Assembly (NCBI GenBank): GCA_025210575.1
Contig: JAOARK010000493.1
Location: 1 to 8,415, forward strand
Direction: 5' to 3'
DNA from: Schleiferiaceae bacterium
GTDB lineage: Bacteria > Bacteroidota > Bacteroidia > Flavobacteriales > Schleiferiaceae
DNA length: 8,415 nt
Numbering within the stretch: position 1 is the first letter of the stretch; each line of letters starts with the position of its first letter. Shown piece by piece: positions 1 to 6,522 of the stretch. The notes beneath the pieces are model-generated. The model ran no database searches, was not told where the DNA came from, and saw only the letters and a program-made list of their open reading frames with translations. The translations under genes and the position numbers were made by a program.

Positions 1-936
1 ATGGGTTATGTAGAAAACATCCGTTCTTGGAATGTGGGGAAAGCACAATACAAAATGAAAGCAGGAGTGCGCGCCCATTATTACAGCGTTAACAGACAAA
101 CCACCGTAAGCCCCAGAGCATCGTTGACCATTAATCCCAAATGGAAATCAGATTGGATCTTTAGAGGTGCCATCGGTTGGTACCCTCAACCTCCCTTCTA
201 TCGTGAAATGCGAAATTGGGAAGGTGAGCTTTTTACAGATATCAAAGCGCAGCAGGCTATTCATTACGTAGTGGGTGCAGACCATCAGTTCATCGCTTTC
301 GATCGTCCCTTTAAATGGATTACCGAAGTATATTATAAGCAGATGAGTAACCTCATTCCTTATGAAATTGAAAATGTGCGTATCCGTTATTATCCAGAAC
401 ACATGGCCAAAGGCTACTCGGCCGGTATCGATCTACGCGTAAATGGAGAATTTGTAAAAGGTATAGACTCTTGGGGAAGTTTATCCATCTTTACGGTAAA
501 AGAAGACATTGAAGGCGATGGTGTGGGGTACATTTCTAGACCTACCGACAATCGCTTTAGTTTGTCTATGTACTTTCAAGATTACTTACCTAAAGACCCT
601 TCTTTTCGTGTAAGTCTAGCTTTTACCATTGTAGGTGGTTTTCCTTTTGGTCCACCTAAGTCTGAACCCAGCGAGCGTATTTACCGGGCCAACCCTTACC
701 GCAGGGTAGACATTGGTTTTATTAAAGTTTTTAAAGACCTCTCTAAAGAGAACAAGTCTAAGATGTTAAAACCATTTGAAACCTTTTGGATTGGCCTAGA
801 GATCTTTAACCTTTTGGGTACACGCAATACGGTTTCTTATTTGTGGGTACGCGATGCCAGCGCCAATGGCCAATATGCCGTACCCAATTACCTCACAGGT
901 AGGTTATTGAACCTGAAGTTATATATGAAAATTTAG
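1..936 (+). CDS. TonB-dependent receptor, C-terminal beta-barrel part (5' end outside window)
   Basis: The open frame runs from the first base of the window to a TAG stop, so the gene almost certainly begins upstream and the ATG at base 1 is an internal Met. The 311 visible residues read as outer-membrane beta-barrel: alternating aromatic and polar strands, a PQPPFYREMRNW stretch (about residues 62-73) typical of Bacteroidota TonB-dependent receptors, an EIFNLLGTRN turn near residue 268, and a C-terminal strand ending LLNLKLYMKI. Such proteins import ligands across the outer membrane using TonB/ExbBD energy. The plug, the TonB box and any N-terminal carboxypeptidase-like domain are not in the window, so the substrate cannot be inferred. 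A strong terminator follows about 70 bp downstream, which separates this gene from the next. Family assignment is fairly sure; specificity is unknown. Confidence 0.85.
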   Translation: MGYVENIRSWNVGKAQYKMKAGVRAHYYSVNRQTTVSPRASLTINPKWKSDWIFRGAIGWYPQPPFYREMRNWEGELFTDIKAQQAIHYVVGADHQFIAFDRPFKWITEVYYKQMSNLIPYEIENVRIRYYPEHMAKGYSAGIDLRVNGEFVKGIDSWGSLSIFTVKEDIEGDGVGYISRPTDNRFSLSMYFQDYLPKDPSFRVSLAFTIVGGFPFGPPKSEPSERIYRANPYRRVDIGFIKVFKDLSKENKSKMLKPFETFWIGLEIFNLLGTRNTVSYLWVRDASANGQYAVPNYLTGRLLNLKLYMKI

Positions 937-1002
937 GCTTCGCTTGATTTCAGTTTCGCACTACTTGCTTGACTCTGAATATAAAAGAGGAGTTTAATAC
1001 TG

Positions 1003-1039
1003 AATTAAAAAAGCTACGCTAGGCGTGGCTTTTTTAATT
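1003..1039 (+). terminator. Intrinsic terminator, possibly bidirectional
   Basis: A long hairpin has its left arm at 1003-1019 (AATTAAAAAAGCTACGC), a TAG loop, and its right arm at 1023-1039. All 17 pairs match if one T-G wobble is allowed. The GC-rich core is flanked by an A-run on the left and a T-run (1030-1035) on the right, so it could stop transcription in both directions. It ends the TonB receptor transcript and insulates the repeat array that starts 12 bp downstream. Confidence 0.85.
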
Positions 1040-1050
1040 GAAAAACATTC

Positions 1051-1100
1051 TTCCCAACATGTATAGAAAACTTCCCAACAAATAATCCATTGGTCACAAA
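1051..1100 (+). promoter_or_regulatory. Triple 21-bp-spaced direct repeat (putative LytTR-type operator), copy 1
   Basis: TTCCCAAC occurs at 1051 and again at 1072. A diverged third unit, GTCACAAA (5 of 8 bases as in the first), lies at 1093 inside TTGGTCACAAA (1090-1100). Spacing is exactly 21 bp each time, about two helical turns, so all units face the same side of the DNA. The same arrangement recurs upstream of the hemerythrin and rhodanese genes. On the other strand the unit reads TGTTGGGAA, whose GTTGGG fits the GTTN[AG][TG] core of the published LytTR consensus, although the three bases before it fit poorly. Assignment to the LytTR regulator encoded at 4295 is inference; the repeat itself is directly visible. 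Confidence 0.8.
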
Positions 1101-1102
1101 GA

Positions 1103-1140
1103 TTTCTACGAGCCATTAGCTAGCAATACGTTTGTCTAAG
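1103..1140 (+). promoter_or_regulatory. Bacteroidota-type promoter of the aminotransferase gene
   Basis: TACGTTTG at 1127-1134 matches the Bacteroidota -7 consensus TAnnTTTG exactly. A -33-like TTTC lies at 1103-1106, with 20 bp between. The third repeat unit sits directly upstream, where a class II-type activator would contact sigma. The start of transcription is expected close to the GAATT at 1140, which is conserved at the same offset in the two sister promoters. This leaves a leader of about 40 nt before the ATG at 1182. Confidence 0.65.
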
Positions 1141-1181
1141 AATTATAAAAACAGAAATCCCCTATAACTTAAAACCATTTA

Positions 1182-2840
1182 ATGATGTTTCAACTTGACC
1201 CAACAAAAAAAGACTTACTCAACAAAATCTATACATCTCAATTTAGCCATAATGCTATTATTCCGGGTCCTTATGGTCATCGTTATAATACCTATGCCGA
1301 TTACATTGCTTCTGGTCAATCACTCACTTTTGTAGAAGATTTCATTGAAAAAGCAGTGTTACCCAGTTTTGCAAATACACATACTGAATCTTCTTACACA
1401 GGTTTACAATCAACACACTTAAGAGAAGAAGCACGAGCGATTATTAAGTCGTCTATCAACGCTTCAGATGATGACGCTGTAATCTTTACGGGATCAGGTT
1501 CCACAGGTGCTATGGATTTACTCAATCGTAAGTTAAATCAGCATTTTGCGAATGAAACAGTTAAGCCGCTTGTTCTTATTGGTCCTTATGAGCATCATTC
1601 AAACATTTTACCTTGGCGTGAAGGCCCATACGAATTAGTTGAACTTCCGTTGAGTAGAAATGGAAACGTAGACTTGATTGTGTTAGAACAGGTTCTGAAA
1701 CAAAATCACCAATCACGCCCTATCATCGGGAGCTTTTCTGCCGCTTCTAATGTTACGGGTATTATTGCTCCAATAGCAAAAATCCACAAGCTTTTAAAGC
1801 AATACGGTGCCTTATCTTTTTGGGATTTTGCTGGAGCTGCTCCCTATGTTGACATTAATATGAACCCTGAGGGAATTGATGGTTTGGATGCCATCTTCAT
1901 TTCAACACATAAATTTATGGGAGGTCCTGGCACTCCAGGTGTGCTTGCCGTAAAGAAGAACCTACTTTCTGGAGAGTTGCCTGCCGTAGTAGGTGGAGGC
2001 ACGGTGCAACTTGTAACCAAAACTCAGCAAAAGTATTTAGGTGATCCAGAAGCAAGAGAAGAGGGAGGTACGCCTGCGATCATCGGTTCAATAAGAGCAG
2101 GGTTAGTTTTTAAACTAAAAGACGAAGTAGGTGCAAAAACCATTGAGCAGCTTGAAGCCCAATATATCAAGAGAGCTTTGAAAGCATTTTCAACCAACGA
2201 CAATATTGAAGTCTTAGGTGATTTAAAATCAGAGAGACTCAGCTTTATGTCTTTTATGATTAAGTACAACGGCCAATACTTACATTACAATTTTGTTGTA
2301 GCCTTATTAAACGACTTGTTCGGTATTCAGTCTCGTGGAGGTTGCAGCTGTGCAGGAACTTATGGTCATGATTTACTCAACATTACGGAAGCTAAGTCTC
2401 AGCAACATATGAATCTTGTGGAAAAAGGCATCTCCGGAAGCAAGCCAGGATGGACCCGAGTAAACTTTAATTATTTTATCCCCGAAGAAGAATTTCAATA
2501 CATCATCAAAGCCATTAAATGGGTAGCTAAAAATGGCTGGAAATTGCTAAACCATTACGATTTCAACTATGAAAAGGGACTTTGGGTTAGCAAAGAGTCG
2601 AAGCCCGAACCGGTTATTTCTCTAGGTAACTTCTTACACCAAAATACCTCATTAGATAAAGGAACAACTGAAGAGAGAAAAGTAACTTGGGTAACTAACT
2701 TTTTAATTGCAAATGAGCTTGCAGCCCAAGAACTGCCTAAATCTTCTCATCCCGAAGTTGAAGCTTCTACTTGCTGGTACGCTTTGCATAAAAAACAAAA
2801 GCAGAACAACATGTATTTAAGCCTTCATTTGTGGCATTAA
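1182..2840 (+). CDS. Class V aminotransferase-fold PLP enzyme, group II cysteine desulfurase-like
   Basis: This 552-residue cytosolic PLP enzyme has the landmarks of the SufS/CsdA group: a phosphate-binding TGSGSTGA (103-110), YEHHSNILPW (136-145, compare MEHHANIVPW in SufS), the pyridine-nitrogen Asp in FWDFAGAAP (Asp215), and the Schiff-base Lys in STHKFMGGPG (Lys244). In the catalytic-cysteine loop, RGGCSCAGTYGH (385-396) replaces the usual RxGHHCA, so Cys390 aligns with the desulfurase nucleophile and Cys388 is extra. The known group reaction is removal of sulfur (or selenium) from cysteine to give a persulfide and alanine; whether this enzyme does that is inferred. It is longer than a typical desulfurase of about 400 residues. 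The last 90 or so residues form an unrecognised extension without membrane segments. An in-frame ATG at 1185 is an alternative start. It shares its control region with the hemerythrin and rhodanese genes, which fits a role in sulfane-sulfur chemistry. An aminotransferase or lyase with another substrate is the main alternative. Confidence 0.85.
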   Translation: MMFQLDPTKKDLLNKIYTSQFSHNAIIPGPYGHRYNTYADYIASGQSLTFVEDFIEKAVLPSFANTHTESSYTGLQSTHLREEARAIIKSSINASDDDAVIFTGSGSTGAMDLLNRKLNQHFANETVKPLVLIGPYEHHSNILPWREGPYELVELPLSRNGNVDLIVLEQVLKQNHQSRPIIGSFSAASNVTGIIAPIAKIHKLLKQYGALSFWDFAGAAPYVDINMNPEGIDGLDAIFISTHKFMGGPGTPGVLAVKKNLLSGELPAVVGGGTVQLVTKTQQKYLGDPEAREEGGTPAIIGSIRAGLVFKLKDEVGAKTIEQLEAQYIKRALKAFSTNDNIEVLGDLKSERLSFMSFMIKYNGQYLHYNFVVALLNDLFGIQSRGGCSCAGTYGHDLLNITEAKSQQHMNLVEKGISGSKPGWTRVNFNYFIPEEEFQYIIKAIKWVAKNGWKLLNHYDFNYEKGLWVSKESKPEPVISLGNFLHQNTSLDKGTTEERKVTWVTNFLIANELAAQELPKSSHPEVEASTCWYALHKKQKQNNMYLSLHLWH

Positions 2841-2850
2841 AAGGATTTAC

Positions 2851-2912
2851 ACAAAGCACTATGCAAAAATTGTTTTTGAGATAATGTGCTTTGTCGCTTT
2901 CAACGAAAGCGA
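2851..2912 (+). terminator. Tandem hairpins after the aminotransferase gene, probable terminator
   Basis: ACAAAGCAC (2851-2859) pairs perfectly with GTGCTTTGT (2886-2894), with a smaller CAAAAA/TTTTTG hairpin nested inside (2864-2878). Overlapping its end by one base, TCGCTTTC (2894-2901) pairs with GAAAGCGA (2905-2912) around an AAC loop. The position, 10 bp after the stop, suits termination. The following bases are only moderately T-rich, so efficiency is uncertain. Confidence 0.55.
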
Positions 2913-2953
2913 GCTTCTTATACTTTTAAATCTATTCAATTTTAGCTTGATAA

Positions 2954-2990
2954 AATCAATCAGATAAGTTTTATACTTTACTGATTGATT
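2954..2990. repeat. Perfect 10-bp inverted repeat upstream of the kinase operon
   Basis: AATCAATCAG (2954-2963) and CTGATTGATT (2981-2990) are perfect reverse complements separated by 17 bp. The right arm ends 40 bp before the kinase ATG at 3031. It could be a regulator operator, or a second terminator because CTATTTT follows. A weak -7-like TATTTTG (2992-2998) overlaps the edge, so the repeat would sit over the promoter. No TTCCCAAC unit was found between 2841 and 3030 on either strand. Confidence 0.5.
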
Positions 2991-3030
2991 CTATTTTGCC
3001 AAATATTTACTCATCCATATAAATGCAATA

Positions 3031-4281
3031 ATGTTAAACTCATTTGCTCGAACCCCAGTTGATACAAAAGAAGATTCGTTTGGTAAAAAACTAATTCTTA
3101 TCGTATCAATTTCCTGCAGTTTGTGCGGTTTAATTTGGGGTGGGTTGTATTACTTTTTTCTCGGTCCAGGCCCTACGATGGTGTTGCCTTGGCTTTTTGT
3201 ACTGATCGTAGGCTTAGCTATACCTATCAGTCACAAGTTGAAGAACGAAAGAATTTTACTTTATGCATTAATCTTCTGTATTGTGGCTATCCCGACTGGG
3301 TTGCAATGGAGTTTAGGCAGTATGGATGATTCGGCTATGGTACTTCTCTGGTGTTTCCTCGGCCCGGTAGGTGCCATTATTTTTCTAGATAGAAAAACGG
3401 CCATAGGTTGGTGTGCTTTGTATCTCATTATCATTTGTATTTCTATTCTTTTAGAACCTAAGTTTTCTAATGATGCGCTCAACGCTTCCGAAGCATACAG
3501 AAACACATTTTACTTGTTGAATACATTGGCGCCCATTACCGTGATTTTTAGCGCATTCTTGATGTACCTCTCAGAAAAAGAAAGAGCCGAAGCGGCACTC
3601 ATTGAAGGCAAAATGCACTTGGAAGAAAAGAACAGCCAGATCAATAAACAGAATTTGATTATTGAAGAATCGCTCCACCAAAAAGAAGTATTACTGAAAG
3701 AAATTCATCATCGTGTAAAGAACAATTTACAATTGGTATCTGGCTTGATGCAGCTGCAAGGCAATCAGTCTAAAGACGAAAAGATTAAAGCCATTATGGA
3801 TGAAGGTCAGAATAGAATTCGTTCCATGTCCTTGATTCACCAGCAATTGTACGAGAGCGAAAATCTTGACAAAATCAATTTTAAGGAATATGTAAAAGTC
3901 TTGATTCAGGATATTTCTATCATGCTCCAAAGCGAGATTAACAACATCTCTATAGATCTTGACGCACCAGATTTTCATTTGAATATTGACACAGCTGTTC
4001 CTTTAGGCCTTATTTTAAACGAATTAATAATGAATGCCTTTAAGCATGCTTTTAGTGAAAACGACTCAGGGCAAATTCGTATTGAAGTGTTGCAAAACGA
4101 GAAGGAATTTGAATTGAAAGTAATAGACAATGGTAAGGGCTTACCTGAAGGTTTTAACATGAACAGTTCGAATTCTTTAGGCGTAAAATTGGTGAAGGGA
4201 TTGAGCCGTCAGATTGGAGGCAGTTGTACGTTTAATAGCCACAACGGCACCACAGCAACCATTAAGTTTAAACTAGATTGA
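3031..4281 (+). CDS. Membrane sensor histidine kinase, HisKA_2 type
   Basis: A 416-residue kinase. The N-terminal part (about 20-180) holds five or six hydrophobic segments with short loops and no recognisable extracellular sensor domain, so the signal is probably sensed in or near the membrane. A coiled-coil-like charged linker follows (181-215). The H-box KEIHHRVKNNLQLVSGLMQLQ (from 223) is diagnostic of the HisKA_2 family, with His227 (or 226) as the likely phosphorylated residue. The ATPase domain has an N-box ILNELIMNAFKHAF (328-341), a G1 motif DNGKGLP (366-372) and a G2-like SLGVKLVKGL (382-391). All catalytic motifs look intact. The response regulator gene starts 13 bp after the stop, so the two are surely co-transcribed and partners. 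Several cysteines lie in the membrane part (29, 32, 83, 108, 128), which could matter for redox sensing, but this is speculation. Confidence 0.92.
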   Translation: MLNSFARTPVDTKEDSFGKKLILIVSISCSLCGLIWGGLYYFFLGPGPTMVLPWLFVLIVGLAIPISHKLKNERILLYALIFCIVAIPTGLQWSLGSMDDSAMVLLWCFLGPVGAIIFLDRKTAIGWCALYLIIICISILLEPKFSNDALNASEAYRNTFYLLNTLAPITVIFSAFLMYLSEKERAEAALIEGKMHLEEKNSQINKQNLIIEESLHQKEVLLKEIHHRVKNNLQLVSGLMQLQGNQSKDEKIKAIMDEGQNRIRSMSLIHQQLYESENLDKINFKEYVKVLIQDISIMLQSEINNISIDLDAPDFHLNIDTAVPLGLILNELIMNAFKHAFSENDSGQIRIEVLQNEKEFELKVIDNGKGLPEGFNMNSSNSLGVKLVKGLSRQIGGSCTFNSHNGTTATIKFKLD

Positions 4282-4294
4282 CAAAGATTTTTAA

Positions 4295-5029
4295 ATGAGC
4301 AAAGAGCAATTACGCGTATTGATTGTTGAGGACGAGTTTATCACCATAGAGGCGATTTCGTCCATCTTAGAAGAAATGAATTGCATCATTTCTGGAGACG
4401 CCATGTCGGCCGAAGAGGCGATTGAAGTTCTTGAAAAAGGCGAAACTGACTTGGCAATTTTAGACATTAACATAAAAGGCGATAAAGACGGCATTTGGAT
4501 TGGCAATAAAATAAAGCACAACTACAAAATCCCATTTATTTTCCTAACCGCTTTTGGCGATGACAAAACCATTATGCGCGCAGTAGAAACCGGACCATAT
4601 GGCTATCTTGTTAAGCCATTTTCTAAGGCCGATGTTTATTCGGCTATTGAAATTGCCATGAACACGCATACCAAACTCAACAAGGAGGATGAGACGAAAG
4701 AAACCAGACGATCAGAAAATGAAGCAATATTTATCAGAGACGATTACAACTTTGTGAAGATTCAGGTTAAAGACATTTTGTTTGTGAAGTCCGACAAGAA
4801 TTACTTGGAAGTACACTTACATAACAAAACACATTTAGTGCGTGGCAAACTCTCTGATTTTATTGAAAACCTTCCTACCGCAGATTTCATGAAAGTGCAT
4901 CGTTCTTATGCCATCAACATTTCAAAGATAGATGTGCTTGGCGGAGGGTTTATAAAATTGGGCGAACAAGAAATACCGCTTGGTGGCGATTACAAAACAG
5001 AATTAATCAAACGGATCAAGACCTTTTAG
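4295..5029 (+). CDS. LytTR-family response regulator
   Basis: 244 residues. A receiver domain (about 6-122) carries the acidic pair Glu12/Asp13, the phospho-acceptor Asp57 in LAILDINIKG, the switch Thr85 and Lys107 in LVKPF. A short charged linker (about 123-142) leads to a LytTR DNA-binding domain (about 144-243) with the typical VKSDKNYLEVHL and MKVHRSYAINI signatures. LytTR domains bind pairs of 9-bp direct repeats spaced about one site per two helical turns and usually activate transcription. Such 21-bp-spaced repeats occur upstream of three neighbouring genes and are the obvious candidate targets. The gene is the second of an operon with the kinase; its own operon lacks the repeats. Pairing of LytTR with a HisKA_2 kinase rather than a LytS-type kinase is less common. 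Confidence 0.93.
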   Translation: MSKEQLRVLIVEDEFITIEAISSILEEMNCIISGDAMSAEEAIEVLEKGETDLAILDINIKGDKDGIWIGNKIKHNYKIPFIFLTAFGDDKTIMRAVETGPYGYLVKPFSKADVYSAIEIAMNTHTKLNKEDETKETRRSENEAIFIRDDYNFVKIQVKDILFVKSDKNYLEVHLHNKTHLVRGKLSDFIENLPTADFMKVHRSYAINISKIDVLGGGFIKLGEQEIPLGGDYKTELIKRIKTF

Positions 5030-5049
5030 AGAATTCAGAATCAATTTAT

Positions 5050-5073
5050 AAGCTACGTTCAGCGTGGCTTTTT
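5050..5073 (+). terminator. Intrinsic terminator of the kinase/regulator operon
   Basis: AAGCTACG (5050-5057) pairs with CGTGGCTT (5063-5070) with one T-G wobble and a five-base loop, followed by TTT. The stem is almost the same as the core of the terminator at 1003-1039, and as there the repeat array follows about 20 bp later. The two terminator-plus-promoter blocks therefore look related by duplication. Confidence 0.8.
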
Positions 5074-5090
5074 CGTTCTCCAAAACCTTC

Positions 5091-5140
5091 ATCCCAGCAT
5101 TTTTAGAAAACGTCCCAACTTTTGGTTGATTGGTCACAAA
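5091..5140 (+). promoter_or_regulatory. Triple 21-bp-spaced direct repeat (putative LytTR-type operator), copy 2
   Basis: Units are ATCCCAGC at 5091, GTCCCAAC at 5112 and GTCACAAA at 5133, with exact 21-bp steps. The third lies in TTGGTCACAAA (5130-5140), identical to the other two copies. TAGAAAAC precedes the second unit exactly as in copy 1. It sits 60 bp downstream of the LytTR gene stop and upstream of the hemerythrin gene. Units 1 and 2 each differ from TTCCCAAC by one or two bases. Confidence 0.8.
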
Positions 5141-5142
5141 GA

Positions 5143-5180
5143 TTTCTTCAGGCTGCAAAGTGGCTTCATATTCGTACCAG
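5143..5180 (+). promoter_or_regulatory. Promoter of the hemerythrin-like gene
   Basis: CATATTCG (5167-5174) lies at the same offset from TTGGTCACAAA as TACGTTTG in copy 1 and is a two-mismatch version of TAnnTTTG. TTTC (5143-5146) occupies the -33 place. The weak match to consensus suits a promoter that needs an activator. The conserved GAATT at 5180 marks the expected transcription start region, giving a leader of about 34 nt. Confidence 0.55.
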
Positions 5181-5213
5181 AATTTAGAAATCAAAATCAT
5201 TAAAAAATCAATT

Positions 5214-5810
5214 ATGAGCACTTGTCAACCCTTTTCAATTATGCGTTTAACACACGAAGCCATTAGAGCCGGATTACGTGAAGTGTCAGCTTTAGCTAAC
5301 ACTGAAAACGAAATAGACTTAAACAAATTAAAGCAAACTTACATGGATGTTAAACGCACTATAGAACTTCACGCCAAGCAAGAAAACGATGTTTTCTATC
5401 ATGCTCTTGAAGAAAAGTCTGAAGGCGTTTCACAAGCTTTTGTTGATGAACATGAAGACGAAGCAGAGTTTTTTGGGCAAATAGACCAAGCATTCGAGAA
5501 GGCTTTTGAAGACAGCATTAACAACGGTGCACTTGTAAAACTACTCAACGAATGGACAGACGACCATGAGCATCACTTGGTACACGAAGAAAGTATTCTC
5601 ATGAAAATTCTTCCTAAAGTTTTCACGTATGTGGAGTCTGTTCAGGTGGTAAAAGCCATTATCGGTCACGACTTAAACGAGTTTGAAAACTTCCAATTAA
5701 GCTGGGTTTATAACCGACTTAAAGAACCACAAAAAGAAGTATATATGGGCATGTTAAAAGGTTGTAGCCCTGAAAACAAATACGATGATTTCCTGAAAAA
5801 GGTGGCTTAG
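5214..5810 (+). CDS. Hemerythrin-like (HHE) di-iron domain protein
   Basis: I start the protein at the ATG at 5214 (198 residues). The frame is open further upstream to 5130, but that part overlaps the promoter and repeat array. The helical protein has the metal ligands expected of a hemerythrin/HHE domain: His14 in LTHEAIRAG, His53 and Glu57 in ELHAKQEND (HxxxE), His80 in VDEHEDEAEF, and His121/Glu125 within DDHEHHLVHEES. These should bind a di-iron centre in a four-helix bundle. Known relatives bind O2 or NO, sense redox state or repair iron-sulfur centres. The last 60 or so residues (139-198) extend beyond the core bundle and contain Cys184. There is no signal peptide, so it is probably cytosolic. 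It is a single-gene unit with a terminator on each side and shares its control region with the desulfurase-like and rhodanese genes. Confidence 0.87.
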   Translation: MSTCQPFSIMRLTHEAIRAGLREVSALANTENEIDLNKLKQTYMDVKRTIELHAKQENDVFYHALEEKSEGVSQAFVDEHEDEAEFFGQIDQAFEKAFEDSINNGALVKLLNEWTDDHEHHLVHEESILMKILPKVFTYVESVQVVKAIIGHDLNEFENFQLSWVYNRLKEPQKEVYMGMLKGCSPENKYDDFLKKVA

Positions 5811-5827
5811 AATATTGAAGGTATTGT

Positions 5828-5856
5828 GGTGATGACTAATCCGGTTGTCACCTTTT
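5828..5856 (+). terminator. Intrinsic terminator of the hemerythrin-like gene
   Basis: GGTGATGACT (5828-5837) can pair with the strand ending GTCACC (5843-5852) around a five-base loop, with three G-T wobbles, and is followed by TTTT (5853-5856). It lies 18 bp after the stop and 18 bp before the third repeat array. Confidence 0.7.
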
Positions 5857-5873
5857 AGACCCTCAAAAAGAAA

Positions 5874-5923
5874 TTCCCAAACAATTAGGCAAACTTCCCA
5901 ACAAATAGCCCGTTGGTCACAAA
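5874..5923 (+). promoter_or_regulatory. Triple 21-bp-spaced direct repeat (putative LytTR-type operator), copy 3
   Basis: Units are TTCCCAAA at 5874, TTCCCAAC at 5895 and GTCACAAA at 5916, again with exact 21-bp steps. The third is within TTGGTCACAAA (5913-5923). The surrounding DNA has diverged from copies 1 and 2 while the units and their spacing are kept, which argues for selection on a protein-binding site rather than a recent duplication. Confidence 0.8.
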
Positions 5924-5926
5924 TTC

Positions 5927-5963
5927 TTTCTAAACCTAATAAGCAGTCTCATATTCGTACAAG
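5927..5963 (+). promoter_or_regulatory. Promoter of the rhodanese operon
   Basis: CATATTCG (5950-5957) is identical to the -7-like element of the hemerythrin promoter and lies at the same offset from TTGGTCACAAA. TTTC at 5927-5930 fills the -33 place. GAATT at 5963 is again exactly 50 bp from the start of TTGGTCACAAA. The predicted leader before the ATG at 5997 is about 34 nt. Confidence 0.55.
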
Positions 5964-5996
5964 AATTAGAAAACAAGCCCCTCAAGCACAGCTAAC

Positions 5997-6521
5997 ATGA
6001 ATACGATAATAATAGACGTTAGAACAGAAAAAGAATTTAGCGAAGGTTCTTACCCAGGAGCGATAAACATATCTTCTGTAAATGCCAATGAAGCTCAATT
6101 TGCTAAATATAAACTAGATCACATCGCATTAGTTTGTAACAGTGGTAACCGCGCACAGAAAATAAAGTGGATGTTGGCAGAACATGGTTACCAAAACGTG
6201 TCTCTTTTACAGCATCAGTTGAATCAGCTAAACGAAGAACCAAAACGAACTGAAGCGATTTGGACCATTGATCGTCAGTTTAGAATGGCGCTTGCTCTAT
6301 TGATTGGGCTTTTCATGTTGGGCTTTTTCGCGTTCAATTCGTTGGTCGCTCTTGGCATCCTTATCGTAGTTTTTTCTGGTCTGGTTTATTCGGCTATTAC
6401 AGACAATTGCTATTTAAAAATGCTCATCGCATTAATGCCTTGGAACAAGAATAAAGCTTCCGCTGAAAACTCGACATACAAAGCCTTCGAGAAAGCTTCT
6501 TCATTAAACCCTGTTGCGTAA
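5997..6521 (+). CDS. Rhodanese domain fused to YgaP-like two-helix membrane domain (DUF2892-like)
   Basis: 174 residues. Residues 1-80 form a compact rhodanese domain beginning IIIDVRTEKEF, with PGAINI and the active-site loop VCNSGNRA, where Cys47 would carry the persulfide. Residues 90-150 match the membrane module of E. coli YgaP: an IDRQFRMA helix start, two hydrophobic segments (about 95-114 and 116-134) and the closing CYLKMLIALMPWN with Cys138. YgaP-type proteins are membrane-bound sulfurtransferases whose rhodanese domain faces the cytosol; their physiological acceptor is poorly known. The domain order matches YgaP. It is the first gene of an operon and is followed after one base by a second rhodanese fold. 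The shared promoter type links it to the desulfurase-like enzyme, a plausible persulfide donor (inference). Confidence 0.88.
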   Translation: MNTIIIDVRTEKEFSEGSYPGAINISSVNANEAQFAKYKLDHIALVCNSGNRAQKIKWMLAEHGYQNVSLLQHQLNQLNEEPKRTEAIWTIDRQFRMALALLIGLFMLGFFAFNSLVALGILIVVFSGLVYSAITDNCYLKMLIALMPWNKNKASAENSTYKAFEKASSLNPVA

Positions 6522-6522
6522 A

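Noticed and set aside
213..225. TTGGGAA inside the TonB receptor gene, similar to the complement of the repeat unit
   Set aside because: It is a single copy in coding sequence with no second unit 21 bp away.
1090..1110. TTGGTCAC resembles the -24 part of a sigma-54 promoter
   Set aside because: The required GC about 10 bp after GG is missing in all three copies, and a sigma-70-type -7 element lies at a fixed distance instead.
5130..5213. Longer reading frame for the hemerythrin-like protein starting at 5130
   Set aside because: The extra 28 codons run through the invariant 11-mer and promoter elements; the ATG at 5214 starts a normal HHE protein.
1051..5923. The three repeat blocks as a CRISPR array or a mobile repeat family
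   Set aside because: The blocks are far apart, each sits just before a gene, and only short motifs with fixed spacing are conserved; there are no Cas genes, target-site duplications or long inverted ends.
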